Shown: in pieces, positions 1 through 12,845 of the stretch
Layout: each line of letters opens with the position of its first letter
Position numbering within the stretch: position 1 is the stretch's first letter
NCBI RefSeq assembly: GCF_011745365.1
Contig: NW_024468909.1
Coordinates: forward strand, 3,968,001 to 4,032,000
Length of the DNA: 64,000 nt
Direction: 5' to 3'
Source: Cryphonectria parasitica EP155
Taxonomy: Eukaryota; Ascomycota; Sordariomycetes; Diaporthales; Cryphonectriaceae
Translations under genes and position numbers: made by a program
Notes under the pieces: model-generated
Told to the model about the DNA's origin: nothing
Database searches by the model: none
Seen by the model: only the letters and a program-made list of their open reading frames with translations

Positions 1-1254
1 CGAGCCAGAACATGGAGCCATGAGTGAAGTGGGCCTGGTCAGAGGGCCAGGAGCTGGGGTACTTGGCTGGGTGCCAGGTATCGAGGTGGGCTTCAGGAGT
101 GCAAAGTCGTCGTCAGCAGGAGAGAAGATTTATTAAAGGTGAAAGGCAGAGGGGCCCAGCTACCATCAAAGTGCAACACCCGCAGGGGTTTCCCATAAAC
201 CTTATTCAGAGCCCTCAGTGCCGGCAGGGCAAGGCTGTGGTCACCACCGAGGGTGATGAGCTTGGGCTTCTGCAGGAGAGGCGACACAGGCGATCGGCTG
301 CCCAGCTCTGTGAAGGCCTCTGTCATCTGCAGCACAGCCACAGCATTGTCGACGGGCATGACGGGGATGTCGCCGCAGTCGATGATCTTGGCCCAGTTCT
401 GATATGGGTTGATGTTGGCCCTGGGGTTGAAGCCCCTGAAGCTCGTCTGCCGCGATGAGGCCTGACGGATGGCACGTGGGCCGAACCTTGCGCCTGGTTT
501 CATGATAATAATTAATGAGGGAAGGCACTAGTCATTTCTTTCTTTCTTCCTCTCCAGGATTAGAAGGACGGGCCAATAGCCGCCTGGGAAAGCAGGTGTT
601 GAGAGAAGGAGCTACCAACTCACCTGGCCTGTAGCTCACAGCCGTGTCGAACGGGGCGCCAATAATGGCAATATCAAACAGCTCCGACGGCGTTGTCAGG
701 CATTTGGTATGCTGGAGGTGCGCAAAACTGCCTATTCCCGAGAAGGGCCACTGAATGGGTTGGGAAACAGAGAGCCCTGTGTCAGCCTCGTTCTTCGCAA
801 TTTTATTCTTCTTCCTTTGACCCCCCTCTTCTTTTTTTTTAAGAGCGTAATAATAGAACCATCGCATGCCATACAGCCGGTCTGCTGCAGTTGCACATGC
901 TTACCCCCGCTGCAGCCAACCGATCAGGCATATCCTATCATATAGACGTTGAAAGAAAGATTTTCCCCTTCGCATGATAACCTCGCTGCCGCCCACGACT
1001 GACTGGGTGGCTGACAAAGTGCATAAGGCGGTGACTTCCACGCTCCGTTCTCATGCACCTTTGTCCTCCCGGAAAGATAAAGGGCAGATATAGCTCTACT
1101 CAGACAGTTGCGTTATACGTACCTCCATACCCCATTTGTGTTCCAGCTCGGCGAGCTCCTCGGCAGTCCACTCGTGGTCGTCGTGCCCGTGGTTACCACA
1201 GGCTGCTGCCAGCGAGGCGAGCCCCGCCGCGAGGAGGAGCTGTAGTCCTCTCAT
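1..1254 (-). CDS. Agmatinase-type ureohydrolase with signal peptide, 3' end cut by window
   Basis: Mn-dependent ureohydrolase (arginase/agmatinase family), expected to cleave agmatine or a related guanidino compound to urea plus amine. Exons read 1254-1123, 750-624, 493-164 and 90 to the window edge; phases agree throughout. The N-terminus ([20 protein letters not shown]) is a signal peptide, followed by a His/Asp/Glu-rich stretch, so the enzyme probably enters the secretory pathway. Family motifs visible are [26 protein letters not shown] and DAHLDTWHP; the last two carry Mn ligands. The third intron falls inside the metal motif (between FD and AHLD). The first intron, 372 nt, is long for this gene. 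The C-terminal third lies outside the window. The fold and start are clear; substrate (agmatine versus other guanidines) is inferred from overall similarity only. Confidence 0.88.
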
Positions 1255-3424
1255 GGTGGTATGACGGGATCGAGGACGCAAGTTTCACTGTGTAAGGGGC
1301 TTGTATGTGTGAGGATGTGTGCGACACCCGGTAATATGTTCAGTAAAGTAGACCGTCGACGCCTGCCAGCTCGCTCGTATATTTACTTAGAGGGGAGGGC
1401 AAAGTAGAAGAAGCAGCGATTGGAAAACTTGGTTGTTCCCTGCAACAAAGCGCGAGATTGAAAGAGGAGAGACAGTGAGGTAGAGAGAAAGTCACGAATG
1501 AGGTCCTCGACCTTGATTGGTAATATGTAATTCCTATATGTTCAATAGCTGCTGCTACGGCCCTCGATCGGAGGCGGCCCGGCAGCAGTGAGTGGATCCG
1601 CAATCGGTGTGCGCCTGATAAAAATCGAGGCCTTGGGCTTGGCGGGCTTCACCTACGCTGCTGTAAGTAATGTGTCCGCACGGGAATTACTTAAGTATTA
1701 CATATGGCTCGACGACTGGGTGTTATCGCAAGTGCGCGCAACTCTGGTCATTGCGCGTGGCTCCTGTGCCGTGGCTCATCGTGCCCCCCCCCCCCCACAA
1801 GCTCGGGTATAACTTTTATATTCCCATTTAGCCATCACTGCAGTGTGGTTTGTGTTATGCAAGACGACTACTGTGTGGTGTTGTTGATGATCCCTCTCAA
1901 CACCATTGGTCTAACGGCCTGCTGTGGAAGCTGTTGTGTAGTTCCTCGTTTTTATCCAAGTTTTTACATGATCAATCCACAGTTGCATGGCCCGATTCTC
2001 CTTCTCCTGCAGGTCTAGTCTAACCCCCCTCCCTTCGGCAGTGGTATTTCCTCCTTCAGCACCCTCCCCTATCCTCACTCTCAATCTCCTCAAGGAGAGA
2101 TTGTCTCTCGTGCAGGCTCATGACTGGTGTCTAGTAAAATATGCCTTACGAGTATGTCACTGTCCTTTTCATCGCCGATCATCTAGAAAGAAGTTGGACC
2201 ACCGGCGCCGGACAAGAATGTCGTCGGCTTGGTCATGGAACAGCTCTCATCTTTTTGGGTTCATAGAGAGGATCAAGGTAATTGTAGAAATTCAAAGAGC
2301 TCGTGAATTACTCGACGTATTCACTCCCGGGAGAGAGAAAGAGGCACAGCCGAGGCTTATTTTATCATGTCAGGTTCCGAGGCAACTCCCCCCAGACAGA
2401 GCTCTTCGATATATCCTGCAGGCCCAGGCTACCATCTCTGCCGCCCAGCCTACTTGTCTGGCTTTCTGGGCAGAGTGACGCCTACGAACCGTTTCTACCA
2501 GATGCGACAACCCGAGTCTGGCCACGGGTTCAGGAAGGGTGTGTGTACTCTCTCATGGGAAGCTCCACTCCACAATACGTGGAGCTCTGGTCTGGGGAGC
2601 AGGAGGGGAGCGGGGTTTTGGCCTGGGAAGGAGGGATGGATTAGGTCGAAAGGGGTGGGAACTGCCTGCAGTAGCATATGCTTCAGCAAAGCTTGATGTT
2701 GGATGGGACAGGCCCCAGATCTACCACTCTCTACTCCAGTTCTCGGACGCGCCAAAGAAGAACAAGAACATCAACTTTTAACGGCGGAAATTTGGCAACC
2801 ACATGTACCTACATATATATGTGTGTATGTATATACATTACGTGAGCACTGCACTGCAAATGCTTGTCGGGGCGCTGAGGACAACCAGTGCACAAAGGAG
2901 CCAGATCTGTTCGTATTGAAAAGGGGGATAAAAAGGTCGCTTCAACGGGTGAGAAACAAAAAAGACGATAACGTCCAGATCTAATAAAAATAAAAAGAGA
3001 GAGAGAAGTCTCCTCCTGTCCTCATTTACCAGCCTCCTCTCGTCCCCAGAACCACTCAATGTTCATCAGAAGCACCTTTCTGAAAGTGGCAACAAGAGCC
3101 TGCTTATATGCTTCCCACAAAGAAAAATCCACCAGCATGTTCGGATTCCAGGCTCGAGTCGTGGTGCTGAGGATGTCTTTCTCGCCGGCTTCTCCTGCTC
3201 TTCTTCTCGCCTTGGGCAGCTCAAGTAACACCCAAGGGCCACAACACCCACCCACCCAAGGGGGAACACCGCCGTCTGCGGCGAGAGTAAAGAGCTTTGG
3301 GCTTGGCGTCAGACCATGCAGTCGTCCCAGTCACCCATCTGAACTTGCTGCTATATCTGCGTTCCTTGAAAGGCTGGGTTGCCCCGCCCTGGTGAATAAG
3401 CACGCTCGCGGCCTCTGGGTATGA
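1255..3424. other. Intergenic, 2.2 kb
   Basis: This stretch holds the agmatinase promoter side and the CDC42 3' flank. Several open frames of 60-160 codons exist on both strands, but none shows a recognisable domain, coding-like third positions or convincing splice partners. No RNA gene seen. Confidence 0.6.
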
Positions 3425-4654
<1,230 letters not shown>

Positions 4655-7600
4655 CTTTCAAAGAGACAGTGCTGCACCTCGGAGGGGGCAGCGATTGCGA
4701 GTGTGGTTTGAAGCAGTCGATCTTGTTTGACGATGGTGCAACACAAAGGGCCCTGCAGGAAGGCTGTGGTATTGTTGCTTATCGGAGAAGCGTCGCGTGG
4801 GTCGAGACGTCGAGGACGGATAGGCCAATGGTCTTTGGAAGGTCTGTATCTGCTCGCAGATCGGCCAGACTCGAAATCGAAGAAGGCGCAAGGGCTATGA
4901 ACATCTAAGAAGTGACTTGAACTGTATGTTGGGTTGAGACTCTGTCTCGTCTTGGGGTGTATTGTCCTGCGTATGCCTGCAGTTTGTTTGCAGCAGTGGT
5001 TGGGAGGGAAGAAAAAAAACACAAAGGTTGGATTGTTAGCACCCTGTGGAGGGAATAAAAAACAAAAAAAGCCGGGCGGTCAAGAGAAGACCGTCAAGAG
5101 AAGGGAAACGAGGTTAGAAGTGAAGGTGACAAGGCACGGACGATAGGGATCTTGATCAGTCGCAGTCAATATGGATCAGGACATAGGGTGGTAAGTGAGT
5201 GTTTTGTGTTGGCAGGTCGGAGCAGGAATCAATTGGATTGAATGGACGACGAGGGGGTCAGCCTCGTGAGCATTGGACGAGAGAGGCGGCGGCGGGTGGT
5301 GGTGGTGGCGGCAAGTCGTAGTGTTAGGTTGGTAGGTTAGGTAGGTAGGTAGGTGGTTGATCTCCCTCTATGTGTGGGCTTTGGCAGCAGCGAGGACGAG
5401 AGCGGCAGGAAGGAGGATCGCATGAAAGAGACGTCGGGTTCTGGGTCTTGGGGTGTCTGGGTCCTGGGTCCTAGACCTTTAGGGCCCTGGTTCTCTTTTT
5501 GGTCTATGTCGGGTCTTGGTTGGGGGAGGACGAAAGTCCCTGGACTTGGGCTGTCTGCGGGCTACTAGAGTAATGGATGCGATGGACGAGGTACTGGAGG
5601 TGAAGTGGGGTGCGTTTAGGGTGTGGTGGACGGCCAAGTCCAAGCAGGCCCAGGGGGTCCTGGACGGCTGCATAGCGCTACTATTCCTGATGGGGCTGCC
5701 TACAATCTTGGGGCTAAGAGGGGGGGGGCTTGTCAGTTTCTCCTAAGACGTGGTGTGTGTGGTGACGTTGGATTTTACTGGAAGGCGTCACTTGCCGTTA
5801 CCTACTGCACGCTACTTACTGTCATGTCCATAGTATCTCGACAATTGATTGAGTATAGGAGTTGAGTGCCAATTTCTAGAAATTTTCCGGCTGCAAATAA
5901 TTCATGTTTTGTTTGAAACACTCACTTATTGATCATAAAAACCACACAAGGCACAAACATTCTTTGGTGCCCCCTATTTCCCTCAGACTCCTCCTGACCA
6001 TTCTGCTATCTCAGACCCTCGCCCCTCCCCTCTGCTGATCTATTTCCCCTTCCCAGTTTCCCCAACAATCAACGTGACTGACTGTCCTCGGTACTTGGGT
6101 CACAGTTTGAATAAACAATGAATAAAAGAAGAAGAAAAAAAAGAGAAACAAGACCATGTCAGAAGGTCCGACTTCAAGTGCCGAGATGGCCTCACCCAAA
6201 GGTCTCTGAAAGGTTTCTCTCTTAGGACGTACATACCGCCCACTCTACTCGCTCGCCCTTTTTTCTTCTTTTCTTCTTTTCTTTCCACCGGTACGTAAGC
6301 TGCACGACCATCGTCGGTTTGTTCTGCTAGGGCCCAGACCGGGCCCACCGCCAATGGGCATACTCTCTCTTTTCAAGTGCGAAGAGGTGGTACCACCCGA
6401 TTCGACCAGCCGCTCGCGGCTGATAACGTCCAACAGCAGTGGGTGGTTGTTGCCTTACCGACCATGGACCGGATGCTGGTAGCCGAGCCTTGCACAGGGA
6501 CCATGTCCATTCCTCGGCGACGAAGCCCCAAGCAGCTCAGGACCAGAAAAAAAGAGACCTCGAAACCTCGTCAACGTCATTCCGCCCACTGCCGTCGCCT
6601 TGCTAATATGACCTCGCCAGCTCAACTTCCCAAGCAGACGAAGGTCCTTGGCCACATCACTGCGGAGAATTTGTTTCTTGCTTGTACCATAGTACCTGCT
6701 GTGGTCCGACACCATCTCATCTCGACGAGGTAGCATAGTAGGGCCAAAAGAGGACATCGTCGATCAAACCTATCCGAATTGAATCGCGACTGGCCCACCA
6801 TGCATCAAGGCGACTCACACAGCTAGGCCTGGAAAAAGAAAAAAAGAAGAAAAGGGAGAAAGAGACTCTCTCCCCCCTCTCTGGCCGCAGCATATATAAG
6901 GATAGACTTTATTTCTCTTCTTCTTTCCATTCTATTCCTTCAAACAAACCCCTTGACCAGTTAATTGATAGACAAAAGAATCTCCAGTCTCATATAGAGG
7001 CTGGTTGCATAGATTCCATGATGTTGCATTGTTCCCAGCAGCTGGATGCACACGCTCCCCCTCCCCCTTCTGCCCTTCCTTCTCTTCTTTTCTTCTATAA
7101 CTTGACTTTTTGCGTGGCAGAGTCATGCTCGCCCTTAGCAATCTGGTGATGGACGCGGGAACTTGCTTCTGCAGACCGCCACGCAATATAGTCTCTTGAG
7201 ACACCAACCCTTCACAGCAGCCCTGTCAATGGCACAGCAACAGGGCGAGACCTGCATCCAAGCCGCCTGTTGGGCCCCCCCTCGCGCACGTGGTTGAGGC
7301 TCGCGATCTATAACATGGTCGACAAGGATGAGGCGTTGTCTGACAAGTACCTGGCATAAGTCTGACTACTACCACCCAGCAGCGGTGTGCGGGTGGTTGT
7401 TGCACTCGGCTTCCATTACTCACTTACTGGCATAGGTCCGCGACTAAAAGAAGGAGGAAAAGGCCAGGACCCGAAGCAACGAACCCCCCCCCCCCCAAAT
7501 CCTGTTTAGCTTATGTGGCATTGTTCTTGGTCTTTGCCTGTCTGGTACCCGCGGCTCTGATAGAACCCCGCCGCTCGAAACGGCCACTGAAACCAGAGGC

Positions 7601-8499
7601 TTGCACACGTGAAAGTCCCATCTGACCGAAACAGATAAGCAAGCTAAGAATAAAAATGAATAGAGGAACTCCTCGGATGTCTCTGACAATCTTTGAGACT
7701 GGCAAGTACGGCAGGCCGGTCTATGATGTCGTGGCTTTTAGGAATAAGTGTCTTGCGTGTCTGGTTCTTCTGCAAGGCAGAACATAAGCAGCGAGTATTC
7801 CTGTTCCACCAGCGTCCTGAACATTATTATTCAGCGCCAAAAAGTTGTACAGGTAATAATTGTGTTTGGAAAGAAGAAAAGAAAGGAAAAAGGGGGAAAC
7901 CGAGGTTGATATGAATATTCTCTTGTTGACGCCCTGACATTAATTAATCCTCCTGCTCTTTTTTTCCTCATTATCTTCTTTTGTCCCACCCCTTCTAGAG
8001 AAGCTTTGTCAGGCAAGGCCCGCCCCGCTAGCGTTCTCACTCGACCTTATGCTCAGCAACCATCAGCCTCACCTGTCACACCTTTAAAAAAAAAAAAAAA
8101 AAAAAGAGGGTAATGGGAGCTGCTGGCAAAATTGGTATGGATTTGTTATTGTAAGTGCTTGCAGAAGCTAAAGCCGGCTGAGAGGTTAGGCTAGCCAACA
8201 GGCCTATGAAGTATGGATTCCGGGGGTAGCACCTTCTGACCCCGCTACAACATCCTCTCGACACTGAATCCTTGTTCTCTCACAAGTCAAACGGTCAAAA
8301 ACTCGATAGTTTCGAAACAGGAACGCCCAAACACTGAGACCTCTTTTCTCCATCCATCCTTCCAAACGTCTCCAGTGGGGAGTAAAAACAAGGAGGAACA
8401 GAAGAACAGAAAGAAACAGAAAAGTTATTAAACCACACGTACACACACTTCAACCAACTTAAATTCCTCCCCCCCCCCGCCCCCTTCTAGTATTACCAA
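4655..8499. other. Intergenic, 3.8 kb between divergent CDC42 and VMA22
   Basis: This region is the shared upstream side of two divergent genes. It contains a GGTA-type microsatellite near 5326-5355, TTTTCTTC pyrimidine tracts near 6259-6292 and a poly-A run near 8084-8104. Open frames up to 118 codons (for example 6377-6733) show no family or splice context. I see no supportable gene. Confidence 0.6.
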
Positions 8500-9195
8500 A
8501 TGGATCTCTACCCAGACCCAGTCGACGGATTCCTGGAGCGCTACCTCGTCCTCCTCGACGAGTACACGGATCTACGAGAGAAGCTCATCCGCCTACAGGC
8601 CTCCACCCTCCAGCATCTTGCCCGCGCAAACTTTACAGCCGAGCGCGGCGCGCGGTATGGTGCGGACTCTTATGATGAGCGTATGCAGGCTGGCAGGACT
8701 GTTGTGATCCATGAGACCGAGGCCGGCGTTGCGTTTCGCGTGGTGGCCGCCGGTGGTGACGATGCTGGCGCCGCCGAAGAGCCTGGAACCAGCAAGGGTG
8801 AGGAGGCCACGCACGAGAACGACGAGGGCGTCATCGGGGGTGGAAAGGCTGGGGAGAAACGGGATGATGAGAAGGACGATGGGGAGGAGGTTGAGTTAGA
8901 GGGGGATGAGAAGAAGAAGATGAAGGAGAAGAAGAAGAAGAAGAAAGTGCCGGCCGACCCGATACGCTGGTTCGGCGTCCTTACGCCCCCCGCTCTACGA
9001 CAGGCACAGTCCTGCGCGGTCGACACCGTCGAGCACATTATCCCTCGGCTGGTCACTGTGGATAGGGCGATGCGAGAGGTGGAGATTGAAGTGCGGCGGG
9101 CGAGAAAGAGGAGGGCCAAGGCGGAAGCTGCTGTTTCTAAGGATTTGGGGCGGGAGCAGAACCCTGTCACTCGTGCAAAGGCTGCGGCTTCGTGA
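8500..9195 (+). CDS. VMA22: VMA22/CCDC115-like V-ATPase assembly factor
   Basis: Likely ER-resident chaperone that helps assemble the V0 sector of the vacuolar proton pump (yeast Vma22, human CCDC115). Single exon, 231 residues. Residues 1-45 form a short amphipathic helix (LERYLVLLDEYTDLREKL), typical of the family N-terminus. The conserved block PIRWFGVLTPPALRQAQS lies near residues 158-175, followed by a C-terminal helix rich in Arg and Lys. Between them is an acidic and lysine-rich low-complexity insert (about residues 85-155, ending in a run of nine or more Lys/Glu residues), making this protein longer than the roughly 180 residues of yeast and human forms. The ATG follows a C-rich leader. 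The call rests on the conserved block and the general layout; no catalytic motif exists to confirm it. Confidence 0.8.
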   Translation: MDLYPDPVDGFLERYLVLLDEYTDLREKLIRLQASTLQHLARANFTAERGARYGADSYDERMQAGRTVVIHETEAGVAFRVVAAGGDDAGAAEEPGTSKGEEATHENDEGVIGGGKAGEKRDDEKDDGEEVELEGDEKKKMKEKKKKKKVPADPIRWFGVLTPPALRQAQSCAVDTVEHIIPRLVTVDRAMREVEIEVRRARKRRAKAEAAVSKDLGREQNPVTRAKAAAS

Positions 9196-9783
9196 TTGAT
9201 AGCCTCGGATAGATCTTACACCAGAGATGAGGGATGGTCCGAGAGGCTGTTTCGGTTGTCTGGGGCACTGTGATAGATGCAGTGTCGAACTCTTTCCGCA
9301 AGCCGGAGCCTCCGCCTCGTTAGAGTGATGGATGGCTATTTCATTCCATCCCTTACCCGGGAGACGAAGCTATAGCTTCATCGATGATGCATAGCTGAGT
9401 CCATGGTGGATCTGACTGGCACCTGTTCCGACACACAAGGACCAGGCCACCCGGGATACATTTCATCCATAGCTTGTTTAGAAAGCCCGCAGTAACTACT
9501 CCCCCAAGCCATCACCATCATCCCTCCTCACTTCATCTTTGGACTTTCATAATCTCTTCAGACAGACATGTGGATGAAGTTGTCCTCCACGCGGGACCCG
9601 GGTGGAGTGGGGGCTGCACCTAGATGACACCTGGCGTGTTCTAGTTCAAGATTGATCCTACACCAAACCTCATCATAAGCATCATACATGTATCAAGACC
9701 TCATATCCTTTCTTCAAGACGGGTGAGAAGGGCAGCAGGTTCCACCACCGATGAACCCAAATAAGCGTCGGAAAGCCTGCCTG
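9196..9783. other. Intergenic, 588 bp
   Basis: This is the 3' flank of the VMA22-like gene and of the candidate gene on the opposite strand. I see no open frame or RNA gene of note. Confidence 0.6.
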
Positions 9784-10302
9784 TTACATCCGCCGCATGC
9801 TGTGCTTCTTCTCCTTCCTGGTACCGCTACTGGCGCCGCTGGAGACAGCCGCGGCTGTCGTGGAAGAGGTGGTAGTGAGGGAGGGGTTTGTGGAACCTGG
9901 ACTTGCTTGAGATCGAGAGGCGCCACGTAAACATTGGATAAACGCGGGCCCCAGCTCCTTCGTTGCGCCCCTCCCCCCTCCCTCTGGCAGGAGGAGTGAG
10001 CTTTCTTGGCGACGTTCGCTTGGCCCGTGCTATATACATTGAGGCAGGGATTAGGGAGGAGGAGAGGACATAGAGGTAAAAAGAAGAAGAAAAGAACAGA
10101 GGAAAAGGAAGGGGGGGGAAGACAGGGAGAAATAAAAATAAAAAAAGAAAGAAAAAAGAAAGAAGTGACGGCTCCCACTACCCAGGCTCTGTTTGCATTG
10201 GACGTTGTGCCAATGTCAAAAGCAATATGCCTTCCAAACTTGCAATCATGATACACGATGATTCAGAAGCAAGACTTACCTTACCAGGTCATGATTTACC
10301 AT
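9784..10302 (-). CDS. Candidate small three-exon gene, unrecognised
   Basis: Unrecognised. Exons 10302-10280, 10230-10182 and 10029-9784 join in phase to 105 residues. The last exon has coding-like third positions and ends with a Ser/Thr/Ala-rich tail followed by a basic terminus (TRKEKKHSMRRM). The second intron has a long pyrimidine tract, a CTAAT branch site and the acceptor TATATAG, so it looks genuine. The first intron is only 49 nt with a purine-rich acceptor and is weak. The proposed start lies only 160 nt after the stop codon of the phosphatase gene on the same strand, leaving little room for a promoter, so this could also be 3' untranslated sequence. No domain recognised. Confidence 0.3.
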
Positions 10303-10462
10303 GCAGAAATAGCAAAATCCACTTAGAACTGTGCCTCTATTACCCATTCCCTGAGGATCCAATCATATATCCCTGGGTGTGCAAAGTGAGTCGAGTCTAT
10401 CTGTGCCTAAAACTGCCGCCGCAAGCCACGTATCATACGGTCTCAAGGAAGAATGTTCCTGG

Positions 10463-12180
10463 CTAGTATCCAGCAGGCTCCTCGCGGACAGGGAAAGCGG
10501 GCTCATTTCTGCCCCTCTTGCACTCCTCCTTCCAGTCCTTGGGTGTGAATTTGTCAACAATCGCCTTGAAGGCAGCCTGTGGTAGGGTCAGTATGACAAG
10601 CTCAAAAGAAGAAGAAAAAAGAAAATGGTTGCGCAACGTGTCATCAAGCATACCAATGTGCAGATGCTCTCATCTCCCTCAAAGTGGTTGCCCTGTGGCT
10701 TACAACCAGGGATCTTGACTACCTCGTCATTGTACCGAATACGGACGTAGTAGCCATCCAATTGGCTCTTCTCGGTCTCGGTCAGCTCTTCCGTAGGTTT
10801 CCGACCAATCCCCGCTGGTGGCTGTCCAGCGGCCGATCGAAATGAAAAGAAAGACCGCAGCCAGCTCGTCGTAGAAGAAGCCGCGGCAGCATCAACGGTT
10901 TTGATAGCTCCGTTGTTGCCCTGCACCGCTGTAGGGGTACTGGCCCTTCGAAAAAGCTCAAAGGCGATGTGGCTTGTGAATGGGGGCCATTGGTCACCAG
11001 GAAAAGCGCCCACGCTATTCAGACACGCGGCTAGGGTCGTGTCGTGACAACCACTCATGCCGAATTTCACAGCCCGGTGGCCCTGTCCAGACTTGTGCGT
11101 GAGCTCATACTCGCCGTCTGCAGGGTTCTGCTCCACACTGCCAACCATCCGGGCGGTGATGTCTCCCAACAGCCCGCCGACACCCAATTTCCGGTACTCC
11201 TGAGACTCCTTGTACCCGCTAAACCACTCTTCGACGCCAATCTTCTCAATAATCCGGCGTGCTTTGGGGTCGTAGAACTCCTTCGGCAGTCGGGTTTCCG
11301 GACCATGGGCGTCTGTGGAATTGACAGTGTCCATGATGCCGGATAGGCGGGGTTTCGCGTCCACGGCGACCTTTGGACTGCCCTCGGGCAGCCATTTGCC
11401 GTAGATCTTGGTGAGATAGGCCATCTCTTCCGTTGAATTCCACCGGTCAGCGGTTCTCTGGCCAAAGGCCTGCGCTAGAATGGCGAAGCGACGACATGAG
11501 CTATCATTGGGCAACAGCGTCTCGTCACTCAGGGACCGGGCCAGGATAGTGGGTGGTGGAAAGTCGGCGGCGCGGGTATGCGATGGGTACAGGCCTGTAA
11601 AGGTCTGCTGGAGGGACTGGAGAGCACGGGGGACAGGTGTGGCACGCAGGTAGATGAAGTCGGCTGAGTCGATGGTCTTGGGCAAAAATCCAAGCCTGTC
11701 GACGTAGAGAGTGCGCAGGCGCTCACCCAGCTCGAGAGTCGTAAGACGCCCCTTGTCCGTGAGCATGCCTTGAGATCGTATGCCAGTTAATATGTATTTC
11801 TAATATGAGCACAGGGGGAGAAGAGTGACGTTGCTGGACTCACCCATGTCACATACACTGTCCAGTTCACCCCCAGGGCCGGTCGCGATGACAGGTACAT
11901 CATTGGGGCCAAAGGTCTCGAGACGACGCTTCCATTCCAGAGTTGTGAAGACCTGCCCGTTGCCATCTTTCCCCCGCTCAAGCACGGCATCTCTCATGTG
12001 GCGGACAGCTGTGCAGTAGGGCCAGAAGGGCCTGAGACCAGCATTCTGGAATCGTGGCGAGACCGGTGTCCGCTCGCCATGGCGGAGGAGGATTTGCACC
12101 TGTTGAAGCTGGAGGCCAGAAGGGTAGAGCTGCCGCAGCTCCTCATCCGTGTAGGGTCTGCGAGGCTGGAGGGTCGTCAT
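10463..12180 (-). CDS. Histidine acid phosphatase family protein (branch 2)
   Basis: Histidine-phosphatase superfamily enzyme that hydrolyses phosphomonoesters through a phosphohistidine. Exons 12180-11844, 11768-10654 and 10576-10463 give 521 residues. The catalytic motif LRHGERTPV lies near residue 33 and the distal HD motif (GCHDTTLAA) near residue 350; both are intact. There is no signal peptide: the RHG motif is too close to the N-terminus and the first 30 residues are polar. That separates it from secreted phytase/PHO5-type enzymes and brings it nearer to the lysophosphatidate phosphatase (ACP6)-like branch. Substrate is unknown. The upstream side is shared with the divergent PPR gene (665 bp), which may mean a common promoter. 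Confidence 0.88.
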
Positions 12181-12845
12181 GTTGTCGGCTTATAGTATGT
12201 AATAGGATAGTCTTGAGTCATCTGCCAATTCACAATGGGACGGAGGTAACAAGACATGGACATAAACGACGAGACCAGGGCAGGGTGAGACTTGGCCGTA
12301 GCAGCAGCCCCGCTTTATGTTCCGGTCCTGTTCGTTTAAGAAGTCAATTCTACAACAAAAAGTCTGAACGTGCTTGATAGCAGGGGACCATCTATTCTAT
12401 GCACAGAGAATGTAGGGGCGAAAGAAGAGGAAGCAAAAGGTGGATGAATTAGCAAAAGCATATTTTCTATTAAGAACGGTTGTAAGTGCAAAGTGAAAGA
12501 CTGACATGCCGTTGAGTGTGACGTCGGTTGTCAAAGCCGACCCAGCGGGACCGAGGTCGGCTGCAACTGTTGGCACTACATAGTACACACTGAGAATCAG
12601 AAAGGGCAGGGGCCCTTGGCCCAGAATTTCTACTGCAGTCGCGAACCTCAACCCTCCTGCTCCACATGTCTTGTACGCTCGCTGCAGCCTGCACAACGCA
12701 ACTTCCGCCATATCTTCGATTCCCTTCCAGACGCTGACATCCGAGGCTGCTTCGGCGCCATTCCAACCGAGGCCTATGTGGTAAAAAAAACCTGCAGAGC
12801 TACATGGGCTGCGCGGTGCTCCTCTAACCCGGCGACTCGGACGCC
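12181..12845. other. Divergent promoter region, phosphatase/PPR
   Basis: This 665 bp stretch separates two start codons facing away from each other. No further gene is visible; it must carry both promoters and both leaders. Confidence 0.55.

Noticed and set aside
8670..9170. 166-codon minus-strand open frame with poly-Phe and poly-Ser
   Set aside because: Antisense of the Lys/Glu-rich insert in the VMA22-like gene.
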